Shown piece by piece: positions 53,988-63,024 of a stretch of DNA of 64,000 bases. The position numbers and the translations under genes are program-made. The stretch lies in the NCBI GenBank assembly GCA_025362295.1, contig JANYGX010000005.1, positions 1 to 64,000 of the forward strand. The letters run 5' to 3'. Positions within the stretch are counted from its first letter, which is position 1. Every line of letters begins with the position of its first letter. Origin of the DNA: Sphingomonadales bacterium. GTDB lineage: Bacteria; Pseudomonadota; Alphaproteobacteria; Sphingomonadales; Sphingomonadaceae. The notes under the pieces were generated by a model, which made no database searches, was not told the DNA's origin, and saw only the letters and a list, made by a program, of their open reading frames with translations.

Positions 53988-55652
53988 ATGGAAATACCCG
54001 CAACCGTTGATTACATCATAGTCGGCGCAGGCTCGGCAGGCTGTGTGCTGGCGGACCGGTTATCGGCGGATGGCAAACACACGGTGCTCCTAGTTGAAAA
54101 CGGAGGCTCGGATAAATCCATCTTTATTCAGATGCCAACAGCGCTTTCCATTCCAATGAATAACCCAAAATATATTTGGGATTACAAAAGCGAACCTGAA
54201 CCGCAGCTCAACAATCGCCGCATCACCACGGCTCGTGGTCGCGTGTTAGGTGGTTCATCGTCAATCAACGGTCTGGTTTACGTGCGCGGTAACCCGCTGG
54301 ATTTTAACCGTTGGGAAAGCGAGGGTGCCGAAGGCTGGGGCTACCGCCATGTGCTACCTTATTTCAAACGCGCCGAAACCCGTAATGAGGGTGGCGATGA
54401 CTATCGGGGTAGCGATGGCCCTCTGCACACCCGCTATGGCAACCTGAAAAACCCCTTGCATCAGGCGTGGCTTGATGCTGCCACGCAGGCAGGCTATCCA
54501 AGCACCAGCGATATCAACGGTTACAGCCAAGAGGGCTTTGGCCGCATGGATATGACCGTCTATAATGGTAAGCGCTGGAGCACGGCAAACGCTTATCTGA
54601 AGCCTGCACTGAAACGCAAAAATCTCAAGGTTCTCACCAACACACTGGTGACAAAAGTTTTTTTTGAAGCGCGCCGCGCCACTGGTATCAAATGTGTTTT
54701 GGGCGGTATTGAACATGACGTTTGTGCCAACCGCGAAGTTATTCTATGTGGCGGGCCGATCAATTCACCCCAACTGCTGAAGCTGTCAGGCGTTGGCCCA
54801 GCGGCAGAACTGGCACAGCACGGCATTCCGCTCATCCACAATTTGCCTGGAGTTGGTGAGAACTTGCAGGATCATTTGGAGTTTTATTTTCAGGTGGCGT
54901 GCACACAGCCTGTGTCGCTTTATTCAGTGATGAATCCGATATCCAAAGCCCTTATCGGGATGCGCTGGATACTCAACAAGGATGGTCTTGGGGCCACCAA
55001 TCATTTCGAAAGCTGCGGTTTCATCCGCAGCCGTGCAGGCATTCAATACCCTGACATCCAGTATCATTTTCTGCCGATGGCCGTCACCTATGATGGCTCA
55101 TCGCTCACCAAAGAACACGGCTATCAGGCCCATGTTGGCCCGATGCGCAGCAAAAGTCGCGGTCACGTGCGGCTAGCTTCAAACAAAGCTACGGACCATC
55201 CAAAAATCACCTTCAACTATATGAGTGACGCCGATGACTGGGCCGAGATGCGCGCGTGCGTGCGCCTGACACGGGAAATTTTCACACAAAGTGCGTTTGA
55301 TGCCTACCGTGAGCGGGAAATTCTGCCCGGTGCAGGTGTTGTTACAGACGAGCAAATTGACGAGTTCATTCGCAACAAAGTGGAAACAGCCTATCATCCA
55401 TCTTGCAGTTGTAAAATGGGCGCGCTTGATGACCCTATGGCCGTGGTCGATCCGACGCTGCGGGTGATCGGGCTTGATAATCTTCGTGTGGTCGATTCTT
55501 CTGTTATGCCGTCCATCACCACAGGCAATCTCAACGCACCAACCATCATGATTGGCGAAAAAGCCGCTGACATGATTTTAGGAAAAGAGCCGCTACCAGT
55601 GTCTGATGCGCCTTATTATGTGGCGGAACGTTGGCAAACACAGCAACGTTAG
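53988..55652 (+). CDS. betA: Choline dehydrogenase (GMC oxidoreductase)
   Basis: A 554-residue flavoprotein. The FAD-binding motif YIIVGAGSAGCVLADRLS is at the N-terminus, GRVLGGSSSINGLVYVRGNP follows, and the active-site His lies in AYHPSCSCKMG. DNLRVVDSSVMPSITTGNLN is the C-terminal GMC signature. It oxidises choline to betaine aldehyde at the membrane. With betB it makes glycine betaine. betI and a choline transporter are not seen here. Confidence 0.94.
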   Translation: MEIPATVDYIIVGAGSAGCVLADRLSADGKHTVLLVENGGSDKSIFIQMPTALSIPMNNPKYIWDYKSEPEPQLNNRRITTARGRVLGGSSSINGLVYVRGNPLDFNRWESEGAEGWGYRHVLPYFKRAETRNEGGDDYRGSDGPLHTRYGNLKNPLHQAWLDAATQAGYPSTSDINGYSQEGFGRMDMTVYNGKRWSTANAYLKPALKRKNLKVLTNTLVTKVFFEARRATGIKCVLGGIEHDVCANREVILCGGPINSPQLLKLSGVGPAAELAQHGIPLIHNLPGVGENLQDHLEFYFQVACTQPVSLYSVMNPISKALIGMRWILNKDGLGATNHFESCGFIRSRAGIQYPDIQYHFLPMAVTYDGSSLTKEHGYQAHVGPMRSKSRGHVRLASNKATDHPKITFNYMSDADDWAEMRACVRLTREIFTQSAFDAYREREILPGAGVVTDEQIDEFIRNKVETAYHPSCSCKMGALDDPMAVVDPTLRVIGLDNLRVVDSSVMPSITTGNLNAPTIMIGEKAADMILGKEPLPVSDAPYYVAERWQTQQR

Positions 55653-55686
55653 AATTCCATGATGAGCAACCTGAATGCATCATGCT

Positions 55687-56742
55687 TTAATTAAACACAC
55701 GGGAACCGGCAAGTTCACTCACCGATTGCGTGTCTGTTGCCATACGTTTTCTGTGCTGTGACGGCGCGATACCATGCTCCTCCTTGAATTGCCGCGAAAA
55801 ATGCGCGCAATCGACAAAACCTGAATCCATGGCAATGTCTGTGACAGATCGATCCGTATTGCTCAGCAGCCAATCCGCGTAGCGCATGCGCACCATGCGG
55901 TAGAGCAGTCCCGGTGTTTTTCCGGTAGTCGATTGGCAAACGCGCTCGAACTGCCGTGTCGAGAGGCCAATCTGCGCCGCCAGGTCGCTGATAGGCATGG
56001 GCTGCGAGAGGTTTTGCTCCATCATCAGCAAGGCGCGCCTAACATGCTCATTGCTGACCGTGCCCGACAGCGGGGGGTGCGGCTGGGTCTCATTGCCACC
56101 GCGCACCCGATCAAACAACAACACCTGGCTTGCTTTTTGTGCGGCAGAACTGCCGAGGTGTTTGCTGATCAGATAGGTTGCAAGATCGGCCGTGCCTGCA
56201 CCGCCAGCGCAGGTTATCCGGTCATCATCAGCAATAAACAGACGATCGGCGATCAATAACTGGTCGGGAAATTCCTCGATAAAATCCTGATGATGATACC
56301 AGCTGACACAGCATTGCCGGCCATTCATCAAACCCAGGCGGCAGAGAATGAAACTGCCAGTGCACAGCCCGACAAGTGTAGTGGATGCTGCTGCCTTTAG
56401 AAGATAAGCCTGCGTATCGTTGTCTATTTGTTCGCCGCTGTGCAGTATGCCACCAACAATCACCACGTAATCAAAGCGCGAGGGATCTGCAAAATCATGC
56501 GTTGGGCTGATGTTTACGCCGCAACTGGCTCGCACAGGCGCCCCATGTGCTGCCATGATCGACCACTGCACATCCACCGGTCGGCTGCGGTCCCCCTCGT
56601 CAGCGGCCAGACGAAGATGGTCAACAAACAGCGAAAATGCCGATAACGTAAAATTATGCGCAAGCACGATGCCAACAGTCAGTGGTGTTTTGCGCACTGA
56701 TTTGCGTCGATGGCTCCCTGCCCCTGGCCGCAATCCATCCAT
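55687..56742 (-). CDS. GlxA/GbdR-type AraC transcriptional regulator
   Basis: A 351-residue protein. The N-terminal half is a DJ-1/PfpI-like domain (VGIVLAHNFTLSAFSLFVDH, VGLCTGSFILCRLGL, TCAGGAGTADLA). The C-terminal half is an AraC DNA-binding domain (ISDLAAQIGLSTRQFERVCQ, SVTDIAMDSGFVDCAHFSRQ). GbdR of Pseudomonas has this layout and activates choline/betaine genes. It faces betA tail to tail with 34 bases between, so a role in controlling betBA is likely but inferred. Confidence 0.85.
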   Translation of the reverse strand: MDGLRPGAGSHRRKSVRKTPLTVGIVLAHNFTLSAFSLFVDHLRLAADEGDRSRPVDVQWSIMAAHGAPVRASCGVNISPTHDFADPSRFDYVVIVGGILHSGEQIDNDTQAYLLKAAASTTLVGLCTGSFILCRLGLMNGRQCCVSWYHHQDFIEEFPDQLLIADRLFIADDDRITCAGGAGTADLATYLISKHLGSSAAQKASQVLLFDRVRGGNETQPHPPLSGTVSNEHVRRALLMMEQNLSQPMPISDLAAQIGLSTRQFERVCQSTTGKTPGLLYRMVRMRYADWLLSNTDRSVTDIAMDSGFVDCAHFSRQFKEEHGIAPSQHRKRMATDTQSVSELAGSRVFN

Positions 56743-56914
56743 ATAACCCCAAAAATATATTGATATGTAATAGATAGTGGAAATAGCCTAACGGGTGATT
56801 TATATAAAGGCTATACTTCAAAACAGAGCGAAAACGACTGTTATTCAAATTCTCTGTTGTGGAACAAACATTCCGTAATAACGTTAACTACCGAAAATAA
56901 TTGAGATTTATGCT

Positions 56915-57967
56915 ATGTCCAAGAATGCGGCCTTGATATCAATTGGGACAGCCGTACCCGATTGCAAAATTCAGCAGTCTGAAGCTTCAGCGCTTGCTCA
57001 CGATCTTTTTAATACCCGGTACGAAGATTATGAGAGGTTGGCGCGTGTCTTTGACGGCTCGGAAATTGTATCGCGATATCTCGCGTGTCCATTGCTGTGG
57101 TATCAGCACAGTCATTCCTGGGCCGAACGCACGTCTGTATATCTTGAAGTGGCGTCCAAGTTGTTTGTTGAAGCCGCTGAAAAAGCTCTTCGCAAGGCGA
57201 ATTTGTCTGCAATTAATGTTGACACAGTTATCACGGTTTCATCGACCGGCATCACCACACCGAGCCTTGAAGCCCGGGTAAGCGGACTCATGGGTTTCAG
57301 AAAAACTGTCAGGCGCATTCCAGTATTTGGTTTGGGATGTGCAGGCGGTGTGACAGGTGTATCATTGGGGGCCCGTCTGGCAGCAACGGAGCCCGGATCA
57401 GTCGTGCTGGTTGTTGCCGTTGAACTGTGCTCCATGGCATTTCACAGTGATACAGTCAGCAAATCCAACATCGTCGCCTCGGCATTGTTTTCCGATGGTG
57501 CGGCTGCTGCCATATTGCAGGCCGGCCCTCAGGGCATCGCCACTGTTGTAGGCAGCGGTGAATACACCTGGCCGGACACACTGGGCATTATGGGCTGGGA
57601 TGTTGACGAGCGCGGCTTGAACGTGATTTTCGATCGGGCCATTCCACCCTTTACTCGTGCCAACATGAAAAACGCCGTTGCTGAAATGCTTGCCGGCATG
57701 AACATAGACGCTTCTGCCATCGACCGTTACATTTGTCATCCCGGCGGCAAAAAAGTGATCACGGCTCTTGAGGATTCGCTCGACATGGCGCGCGATACAC
57801 TGGACCACGAGCGCTTTATTCTAGCCAATTATGGCAATATGTCTGCACCGACGGTGCTGTTCGTGCTGGAGCGCGTGATAGAACATACATTGCCGGATTT
57901 TTGTTTGATGGCCGCTATGGGCCCCGGGTTTACGGCCAGCACTGTTGCACTTAAAAAAGCGCCATGA
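56915..57967 (+). CDS. Type III polyketide synthase
   Basis: A 350-residue chalcone-synthase-fold enzyme. The catalytic triad is visible: Cys142 in VFGLGCAGGVTG, His in RYICHPGGKKVI and Asn in LANYGNMSAPTVLFVLE. A full alpha-pyrone or alkylresorcinol-type reaction from fatty acyl-CoA and malonyl-CoA is likely; the starter is unknown. It overlaps the next gene (ICMT family) by four bases, the pairing of Bacillus BpsA-BpsB. It is divergent from the AraC regulator. Confidence 0.9.
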   Translation: MSKNAALISIGTAVPDCKIQQSEASALAHDLFNTRYEDYERLARVFDGSEIVSRYLACPLLWYQHSHSWAERTSVYLEVASKLFVEAAEKALRKANLSAINVDTVITVSSTGITTPSLEARVSGLMGFRKTVRRIPVFGLGCAGGVTGVSLGARLAATEPGSVVLVVAVELCSMAFHSDTVSKSNIVASALFSDGAAAAILQAGPQGIATVVGSGEYTWPDTLGIMGWDVDERGLNVIFDRAIPPFTRANMKNAVAEMLAGMNIDASAIDRYICHPGGKKVITALEDSLDMARDTLDHERFILANYGNMSAPTVLFVLERVIEHTLPDFCLMAAMGPGFTASTVALKKAP

Positions 57968-58449
57968 CATCGGTTTTTATTTTACTTTTTGTGACCATTC
58001 AAAGAGTGTCAGAGCTTATTATTGCCCGTTATAACACACACAATCTTATGTTGCGTGGGGCAATAGAGATGGGCCAAAACCATTACCCTTACATGGTAGC
58101 GCTGCACACAGGCTGGATGCTCGGTTTGTGGTATTTCGCCTATGCCTTACCAGCAAACACGCCCTTGCTTTTGCTCTATTCAGCGCTGCAACTTGTGCGC
58201 GTTTATATTATGTTAAGCTTGGGGTCGCGCTGGACAACACGAATTATCGTTATCCCCGGTGCGCCGCTGGTGCGCCGTGGTTTGTACCGCTATATAAAAC
58301 ATCCAAATTACTGTCTTGTGGTTATCGAAATCGCCTTGCTGCCTATGGTGTTCGGGCTTTATAAATTTGCCATAGTATTTTCGGTTTTAAATGCGCTGAT
58401 GTTGACTGTCAGAATCAAAGCTGAGAACGCGGCATTACACCAAAATTAA
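57964..58449 (+). CDS. ICMT-family methyltransferase, BpsB/YpbQ-like
   Basis: A 161-residue membrane protein with about four segments. The conserved C-terminal block is RRGLYRYIKHPNYCLVVIEI. In Bacillus subtilis the equivalent gene after the type III PKS methylates alkylpyrone products. The coupling to the PKS here (ATGA overlap) supports the same job. Proteins of this family in eukaryotes methylate prenylcysteine, which is unlikely in this context. Confidence 0.85.
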   Translation: MTSVFILLFVTIQRVSELIIARYNTHNLMLRGAIEMGQNHYPYMVALHTGWMLGLWYFAYALPANTPLLLLYSALQLVRVYIMLSLGSRWTTRIIVIPGAPLVRRGLYRYIKHPNYCLVVIEIALLPMVFGLYKFAIVFSVLNALMLTVRIKAENAALHQN

Positions 58450-58615
58450 TCTATTTTGTGTTCGATGAGAATATATTTCAGACTGACGCAGCCAACAGCC
58501 TTTATCTGTTTACATAAGTGGCATCACATGGCAAAAAAAATGAAAAAACGCACCTGAAAAAATACCATATATGGATTCTGCAACCGAAAGATAAAACTTT
58601 TACAAAATCTACTTT

Positions 58616-59536
58616 TTACAAAGCACCATTTGCAAATGTATCACAGGCTTTTATGTCACCGGCTTGAAACCCAGTGGTGAGCCAGTGCTTGCGCTGGGCG
58701 GAGGTGCCGTGGGTAAAGGCATCGGGACGCACGGTGCCGGTGGCTTGCGCCTGCAAGCGGTCATCGCCAACACCGGCGGCGGCTTGCAAGGCCTGATCGA
58801 TATCGCCCGCCTCTAATGTATGTTTGGCGGCATCTGCCTTGTTGGCCCAGACACCAGCAAAACAATCCGCCTGCAACTCCATGCGCACCTGAATGGCGTT
58901 CTGATCCGTTTTGGAAGCGCGGGCTTGCGCCGTGCGGACCTGTTTATCAATCCCTGTCAGATACTGAATGTGGTGGCCAACCTCGTGCGCGATCACATAG
59001 GCCTTGGCAAATTCACCCGGGGCACCAAAGCGTGTGCCGAGTTCCTGAAAAAAGGCGAGATCAAGGTACAGCTTCTGGTCTGCCGGACAATAAAACGGGC
59101 CTGCTGCGGCCTGGCCCTGTCCGCAACCGGTTGGCGTGGTGTTGCTGTAAAGCACCAGCGTTGGTGGCGGGTAGGTTTTGCCCATAGCCTGCATCTGTGC
59201 CCCCCACACGGTTTCCGTGCTGCCCAGAATGTGCCGGACAAATTCGACCTGCTGATGCTCCTGCGTTGATTCCTGATAGCTTGCCGCCGGCCCGTTGCCT
59301 GCGTTGTGCAGCGCCCCAGCGCCACCGCTTTGTATGCCGCCGACACCGCCAGCGAATTTGGCAATCAGCAGCACGGCACCGCCGACCATAAGGCCTTTCC
59401 AGCCAAACAGCTGGAACGCAATGGCCAGCAATCCGCCGCCGCCGCCCATACCGCCACCACCAAAGCCACTGCCGCCACCGCTTTGACCGCGCAGATCCTC
59501 GACATTGCTGCTGGATTGTTCATCTTGCCATTTCAT
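58616..59536 (-). CDS. YpfJ-like neutral zinc metallopeptidase
   Basis: A 306-residue protein. MKWQDEQSSSNVEDLRGQSG is the usual start, followed by a Gly-rich linker (about 20-36) and one membrane segment (KGLMVGGAVLLIAKFAGG). The zinc site is HEVGHH in YVIAHEVGHHIQYLTG, with MELQADCFAGVWA as a third ligand region. The family is a putative neutral zinc peptidase without known substrates. It precedes the convergent PKS/methyltransferase pair. Confidence 0.9.
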   Translation of the reverse strand: MKWQDEQSSSNVEDLRGQSGGGSGFGGGGMGGGGGLLAIAFQLFGWKGLMVGGAVLLIAKFAGGVGGIQSGGAGALHNAGNGPAASYQESTQEHQQVEFVRHILGSTETVWGAQMQAMGKTYPPPTLVLYSNTTPTGCGQGQAAAGPFYCPADQKLYLDLAFFQELGTRFGAPGEFAKAYVIAHEVGHHIQYLTGIDKQVRTAQARASKTDQNAIQVRMELQADCFAGVWANKADAAKHTLEAGDIDQALQAAAGVGDDRLQAQATGTVRPDAFTHGTSAQRKHWLTTGFQAGDIKACDTFANGAL

Positions 59537-59577
59537 TATCGTTCTCCACCCATAAATAATACAGGTTTATGCAAATC

Positions 59578-60462
59578 TCAGGCGCTTGTCGAGTGCCCGG
59601 CTTTGGCCTTGATCATCGCAGTGGTGGACCGGCTACCATCGTGGCTCCACCCGGGCGGGCCGAAGCTATAGCCTATCACGGCTTTAAGTGAGCGGCTGTG
59701 ATATACATCCCTGGCAATGCCAAACCATTCATAGCTGGCGACCACCAGCGGATTAAAGCTGCTGATATTGTGCACCAGACCATACACCACCGGATCGTCA
59801 GCGCGCTCTGGCACGAAGCTGCCAAACAGCTTGTCCCAGACAATAAACACACCAGCATAGTTGCAATCGAGATAGGCCGGGTTGGTGGCATGATGCACAC
59901 GGTGGTGCGACGGCGTGTTCATGATCGCCTCGAACCAGGCCGGGCATTGGCCAACCGCCTCCGTATGAATCCAAAACTGGTAAACCAGATTTAGGCCGGC
60001 ACAGGTGAAGATCATTGCCGGTGGCAAGCCAAGCCAGAACAGCGGCAGGTGAAAGACAAAACTGCACGATAGCATTCCGGTCCAGGTCTGGCGCAGCGCT
60101 GTGGTCAAATTATAATGCTGGCTGGAATGGTGAATGCTGTGGCTGGCCCAGAACCAACGCACCCGATGAGCGGAACGGTGAAACCAGTAATAGAAAAAAT
60201 CTTCCCCGACAAAGCATATAATCCATGCCCACCAGACAAAACCGATATCAAAGGCACGGTGCAACCAGACGGTGTAGCCAATGCGCCAGATGATGGCGGC
60301 CGTAAGGGCATTGATCAGCACTGAGCCCACACCCATGGCAAGCGATGCCAGCGCATCACGCCGTTCGTAACGCACCCTTTTGGATGTTCGCGCATACATC
60401 CATTCAGCCAGCACACCTGCAGCAAACACTGGGATAAAATACGTGGTTATGGCTTCGGTCAT
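59578..60462 (-). CDS. Sterol desaturase/fatty acid hydroxylase family protein
   Basis: A 294-residue integral membrane di-iron enzyme. The histidine clusters are YWFHRSAHRVRWFWASHSIH with HSSQHYN and, later, NTPSHHRVHHATN. It hydroxylates or desaturates a lipid or carotenoid-type substrate; no partner reveals which. Since the neighbour is a retinal protein, carotenoid hydroxylation is possible but unproven. Transcribed with ypfJ and the TonB receptor on the same strand. Confidence 0.87.
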   Translation of the reverse strand: MTEAITTYFIPVFAAGVLAEWMYARTSKRVRYERRDALASLAMGVGSVLINALTAAIIWRIGYTVWLHRAFDIGFVWWAWIICFVGEDFFYYWFHRSAHRVRWFWASHSIHHSSQHYNLTTALRQTWTGMLSCSFVFHLPLFWLGLPPAMIFTCAGLNLVYQFWIHTEAVGQCPAWFEAIMNTPSHHRVHHATNPAYLDCNYAGVFIVWDKLFGSFVPERADDPVVYGLVHNISSFNPLVVASYEWFGIARDVYHSRSLKAVIGYSFGPPGWSHDGSRSTTAMIKAKAGHSTSA

Positions 60463-60481
60463 ACAGACTTATATACCATTA

Positions 60482-62824
60482 TTAGAAATTGTAGCCAGCT
60501 TCGATGCCAAATGTGCGGGGTGCGCCAATCGATCCGCCGCGCAGGCCAAAGTACGGCGGCACAAACTGCGATCCAGTGCCGTAGCCGGTTTGCAGCACGC
60601 TGGTATAATAATTCTTTTGGGTAATGTTTTTGCCAAATGCAGCGAGTGTTATGCCATGGCTGAGTGCAAGGCTCAATCGGCTGTTCAGCAAGCCATAACC
60701 GGCAATGGTGTTTTCGGCTGTTGAGGCGCTGGTGTCATAGAAACGGCGGCCCACGTAGTTATAATCAACGCGCAAATTGACAGTACCAAGGCGCGTGGGT
60801 TGCTCGTATGCCGCTGAAAGGCCGTAGGTCCATCGCGGTACCAGCGGTTGAATAACCGCCGTGTCCGTATAGCGAAAATTCGTATAGCCAAGCGTTCCGG
60901 ACAGCGACAGCGCTGTGCTGATGCGCAGCAAACCCTCGGCTTCAACCCCGTCAATTTTAGCCGACCCCCTGTTGACAACAACAGTTGTGGTGCGCCCGCC
61001 CACCTGCAAGATTTGCGTTTGCTGCGAGTCGCTCAGCACATCATGAAAATAGGTGAGATTCAGGCGCACACGCTTGTCAAACGCCTCATTCTTGATACCA
61101 ACCTCGTAGTTGGTCACTTTTTCGGGTTTGAATGGCAGGTTGGATTGGCTGCCGAAAGCACGGCCCTGCTGGCCGCCACTGCGCACAGCGGTGTTGGCTT
61201 TGATGTACACAAAAACATCGGGTGTTATGCGGTAATCCGCACCAATCTCCCACGTTGCATAGTTAAAATTATCCTTGCGCTGCAAGCTGCATGGTCCACC
61301 GTTTGTTAGTGATGATGTAGCTGCCGGGTCAGTGATCGCACATACGCCGGGGTAGCCAGCTGAGGCATCGCGCGTGTGAGTGTCGAGGGCTTTGCTGTCA
61401 TTCGTATAACGCACACCAGCGCTGATATTGAATTGATCGCTGAGCGCGTAAATAAAATGCGCAAACGCTGAATTGGATTGGTTGCTGGCATCGAACGCAA
61501 AATTTGTCGAGCTATTGGTGTTGAACGTATAAAAGGCTGTGCCGGTATAAAACTCCGTGCCTGCTTCATCAAAATGATAAAGCCCGAAAATATAATTCAG
61601 CTTGCTGTCGAAGGCTTTGCCAAGCAGCTGAAACTCCTCGGACGTCTGATGCTGAAATTGATGCAGGAACGGCTGGATTTGCAAATAAGCAAGGCTTGGT
61701 GTGACAGTGCCATCGGCATTTGTGGCGGTTTCATTCCGCGCCTGCACATAACCGAAAATAAATTTTGTCGTCACGGCATCCGAAAGCTTCCATTGCAGTG
61801 TGCTGTTCAGGGATTTCACATCAACATTGGATGACGGCACAAAATCTGTCAGCGCTGCGCGAAAATCAGCGGCATGTTGCGGCGAGCTGCTATAGATGGC
61901 AGAGGAAGCTGTGGGTGGTGCGCCCAAGAATATATTCGGATAATTCTGAATATCACCATACACACCAACGGTAAATGCACCGTTGTCTTTGGCGTTGAAC
62001 AGCGAACCAACCACGTCGAGCGTTACGTCTTCAGACGGTGTGAAGCGCAGCGATAACCGGTGTGCGGTTGAATTTTCATCATCCGTGCCGATAGTGCGCA
62101 TGGGCAACAGGCTTGGCGCTAAACCAACAGTGCCCGGTGGGCCGCTGGTGAATGTCGGCACTAGGTAGCTTGTGCTATAGCCATCGTGCTTGCGGTAGGA
62201 GGCTGCGTAACGCAGCGCCAGCTTGCCTGGGGCAATGGGAATGTTTACGGCGCCATTAACAGTTTTGGCGTTGTAATTCCCGTAACCGGCACGCACATAT
62301 CCAGAGAATGCCGTGTTTGGATCAGCGTTGGCTGTACTAATTTTAATGGCCCCGCCGGTGGTGTTGCGGCCATAGAGTGTGCCTTGCGGTCCTTTCAACA
62401 CTTCAACGCTGGCAACATCCAGAAGATCAAACAAATCAGCGTAGGCCCTGGCAAAATAAACGTCGTTCACATAAACGCCAACAGATGGATCGAGCGTTAA
62501 AAGATTATCGCTTTGAATTTGTCCGCGCAGTGCAATGGAAGCCCCGTAATGTGTGCCTGTTGTTGGGGCAATATTGGCGTTGCTGGTCGCGCGTATGATA
62601 TCTGTGGCATTGGCAATCGTGCGGCCAAGCAAATCTTTCCGGCTGAACACAGTGGCGGAGATGGGCACCCGTTGCAGGTTTTCAGGGCGCTTGCGGGCTG
62701 TAACGATGATCTCGTCAACATTGCCGCCAGCTGCGGGTTTCAAAATTTCAGCGTGCACCTGTGTGGCAAATATCAGTGGCAGCAATGCAGGCGCAAGCCT
62801 GCATAATTTAGTGGCGACGACCAT
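60482..62824 (-). CDS. TonB-dependent outer-membrane receptor
   Basis: A 780-residue receptor. A signal peptide (LPLIFATQVHA) is followed by a TonB-box-like region DEIIVTARKRPENLQRVPIS and the plug (NIAPTTGTHYGASIALRGQ, VEVLKGPQGTLYGRNTTGGA). The barrel ends in GIEAGYNF with terminal Phe. AAAGGA sits before ATG 62822-62824, so the upstream Met at 62848 is not used. The ligand may be a siderophore, vitamin or other nutrient. It lies 200 bases past the rhodopsin gene, behind a terminator. Confidence 0.93.
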   Translation of the reverse strand: MVVATKLCRLAPALLPLIFATQVHAEILKPAAGGNVDEIIVTARKRPENLQRVPISATVFSRKDLLGRTIANATDIIRATSNANIAPTTGTHYGASIALRGQIQSDNLLTLDPSVGVYVNDVYFARAYADLFDLLDVASVEVLKGPQGTLYGRNTTGGAIKISTANADPNTAFSGYVRAGYGNYNAKTVNGAVNIPIAPGKLALRYAASYRKHDGYSTSYLVPTFTSGPPGTVGLAPSLLPMRTIGTDDENSTAHRLSLRFTPSEDVTLDVVGSLFNAKDNGAFTVGVYGDIQNYPNIFLGAPPTASSAIYSSSPQHAADFRAALTDFVPSSNVDVKSLNSTLQWKLSDAVTTKFIFGYVQARNETATNADGTVTPSLAYLQIQPFLHQFQHQTSEEFQLLGKAFDSKLNYIFGLYHFDEAGTEFYTGTAFYTFNTNSSTNFAFDASNQSNSAFAHFIYALSDQFNISAGVRYTNDSKALDTHTRDASAGYPGVCAITDPAATSSLTNGGPCSLQRKDNFNYATWEIGADYRITPDVFVYIKANTAVRSGGQQGRAFGSQSNLPFKPEKVTNYEVGIKNEAFDKRVRLNLTYFHDVLSDSQQTQILQVGGRTTTVVVNRGSAKIDGVEAEGLLRISTALSLSGTLGYTNFRYTDTAVIQPLVPRWTYGLSAAYEQPTRLGTVNLRVDYNYVGRRFYDTSASTAENTIAGYGLLNSRLSLALSHGITLAAFGKNITQKNYYTSVLQTGYGTGSQFVPPYFGLRGGSIGAPRTFGIEAGYNF

Positions 62825-62945
62825 CTGATGTATCCTTTTGTATGCCAATAAAAATTGTCAATAAGGGGTGAATACAAATACCCCAAAGGCTAGGCTTGTG
62901 TTATCGGTGCATAAGCTCACAGGTGTCCGGCTAAGCTCTGCCGCC

Positions 62946-62966
62946 ATTCCAGATCAAGTCCGGAAT
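62946..62966. repeat. Short REP-like inverted repeat
   Basis: ATTCC...GGAAT flanking AGATCAAGTCC, part of a common extragenic palindrome type. It lies between the TonB receptor and the rhodopsin terminator. Confidence 0.4.
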
Positions 62967-62970
62967 TGCG

Positions 62971-63003
62971 CAAAAACCACCACCCCGATAACTACCGGGG
63001 TGG
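62971..63003 (-). terminator. Rho-independent terminator of the rhodopsin gene
   Basis: Minus strand: CCACCCCG, loop GTAGTTAT, CGGGGTGG, then TGGTTTTTG. A perfect eight-base GC stem plus T-run, starting about 21 bases after the rhodopsin stop. Confidence 0.88.
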
Positions 63004-63024
63004 CTAAACCCATCCATAGCTAGT

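Noticed and set aside
58820-59269. 149-codon plus-strand ORF
   Set aside because: It is antisense to the well-supported zinc peptidase gene with HEVGHH motif.
59295-59486. Proline-rich plus-strand ORF
   Set aside because: It is the antisense of the glycine-rich linker of the YpfJ-like peptidase.
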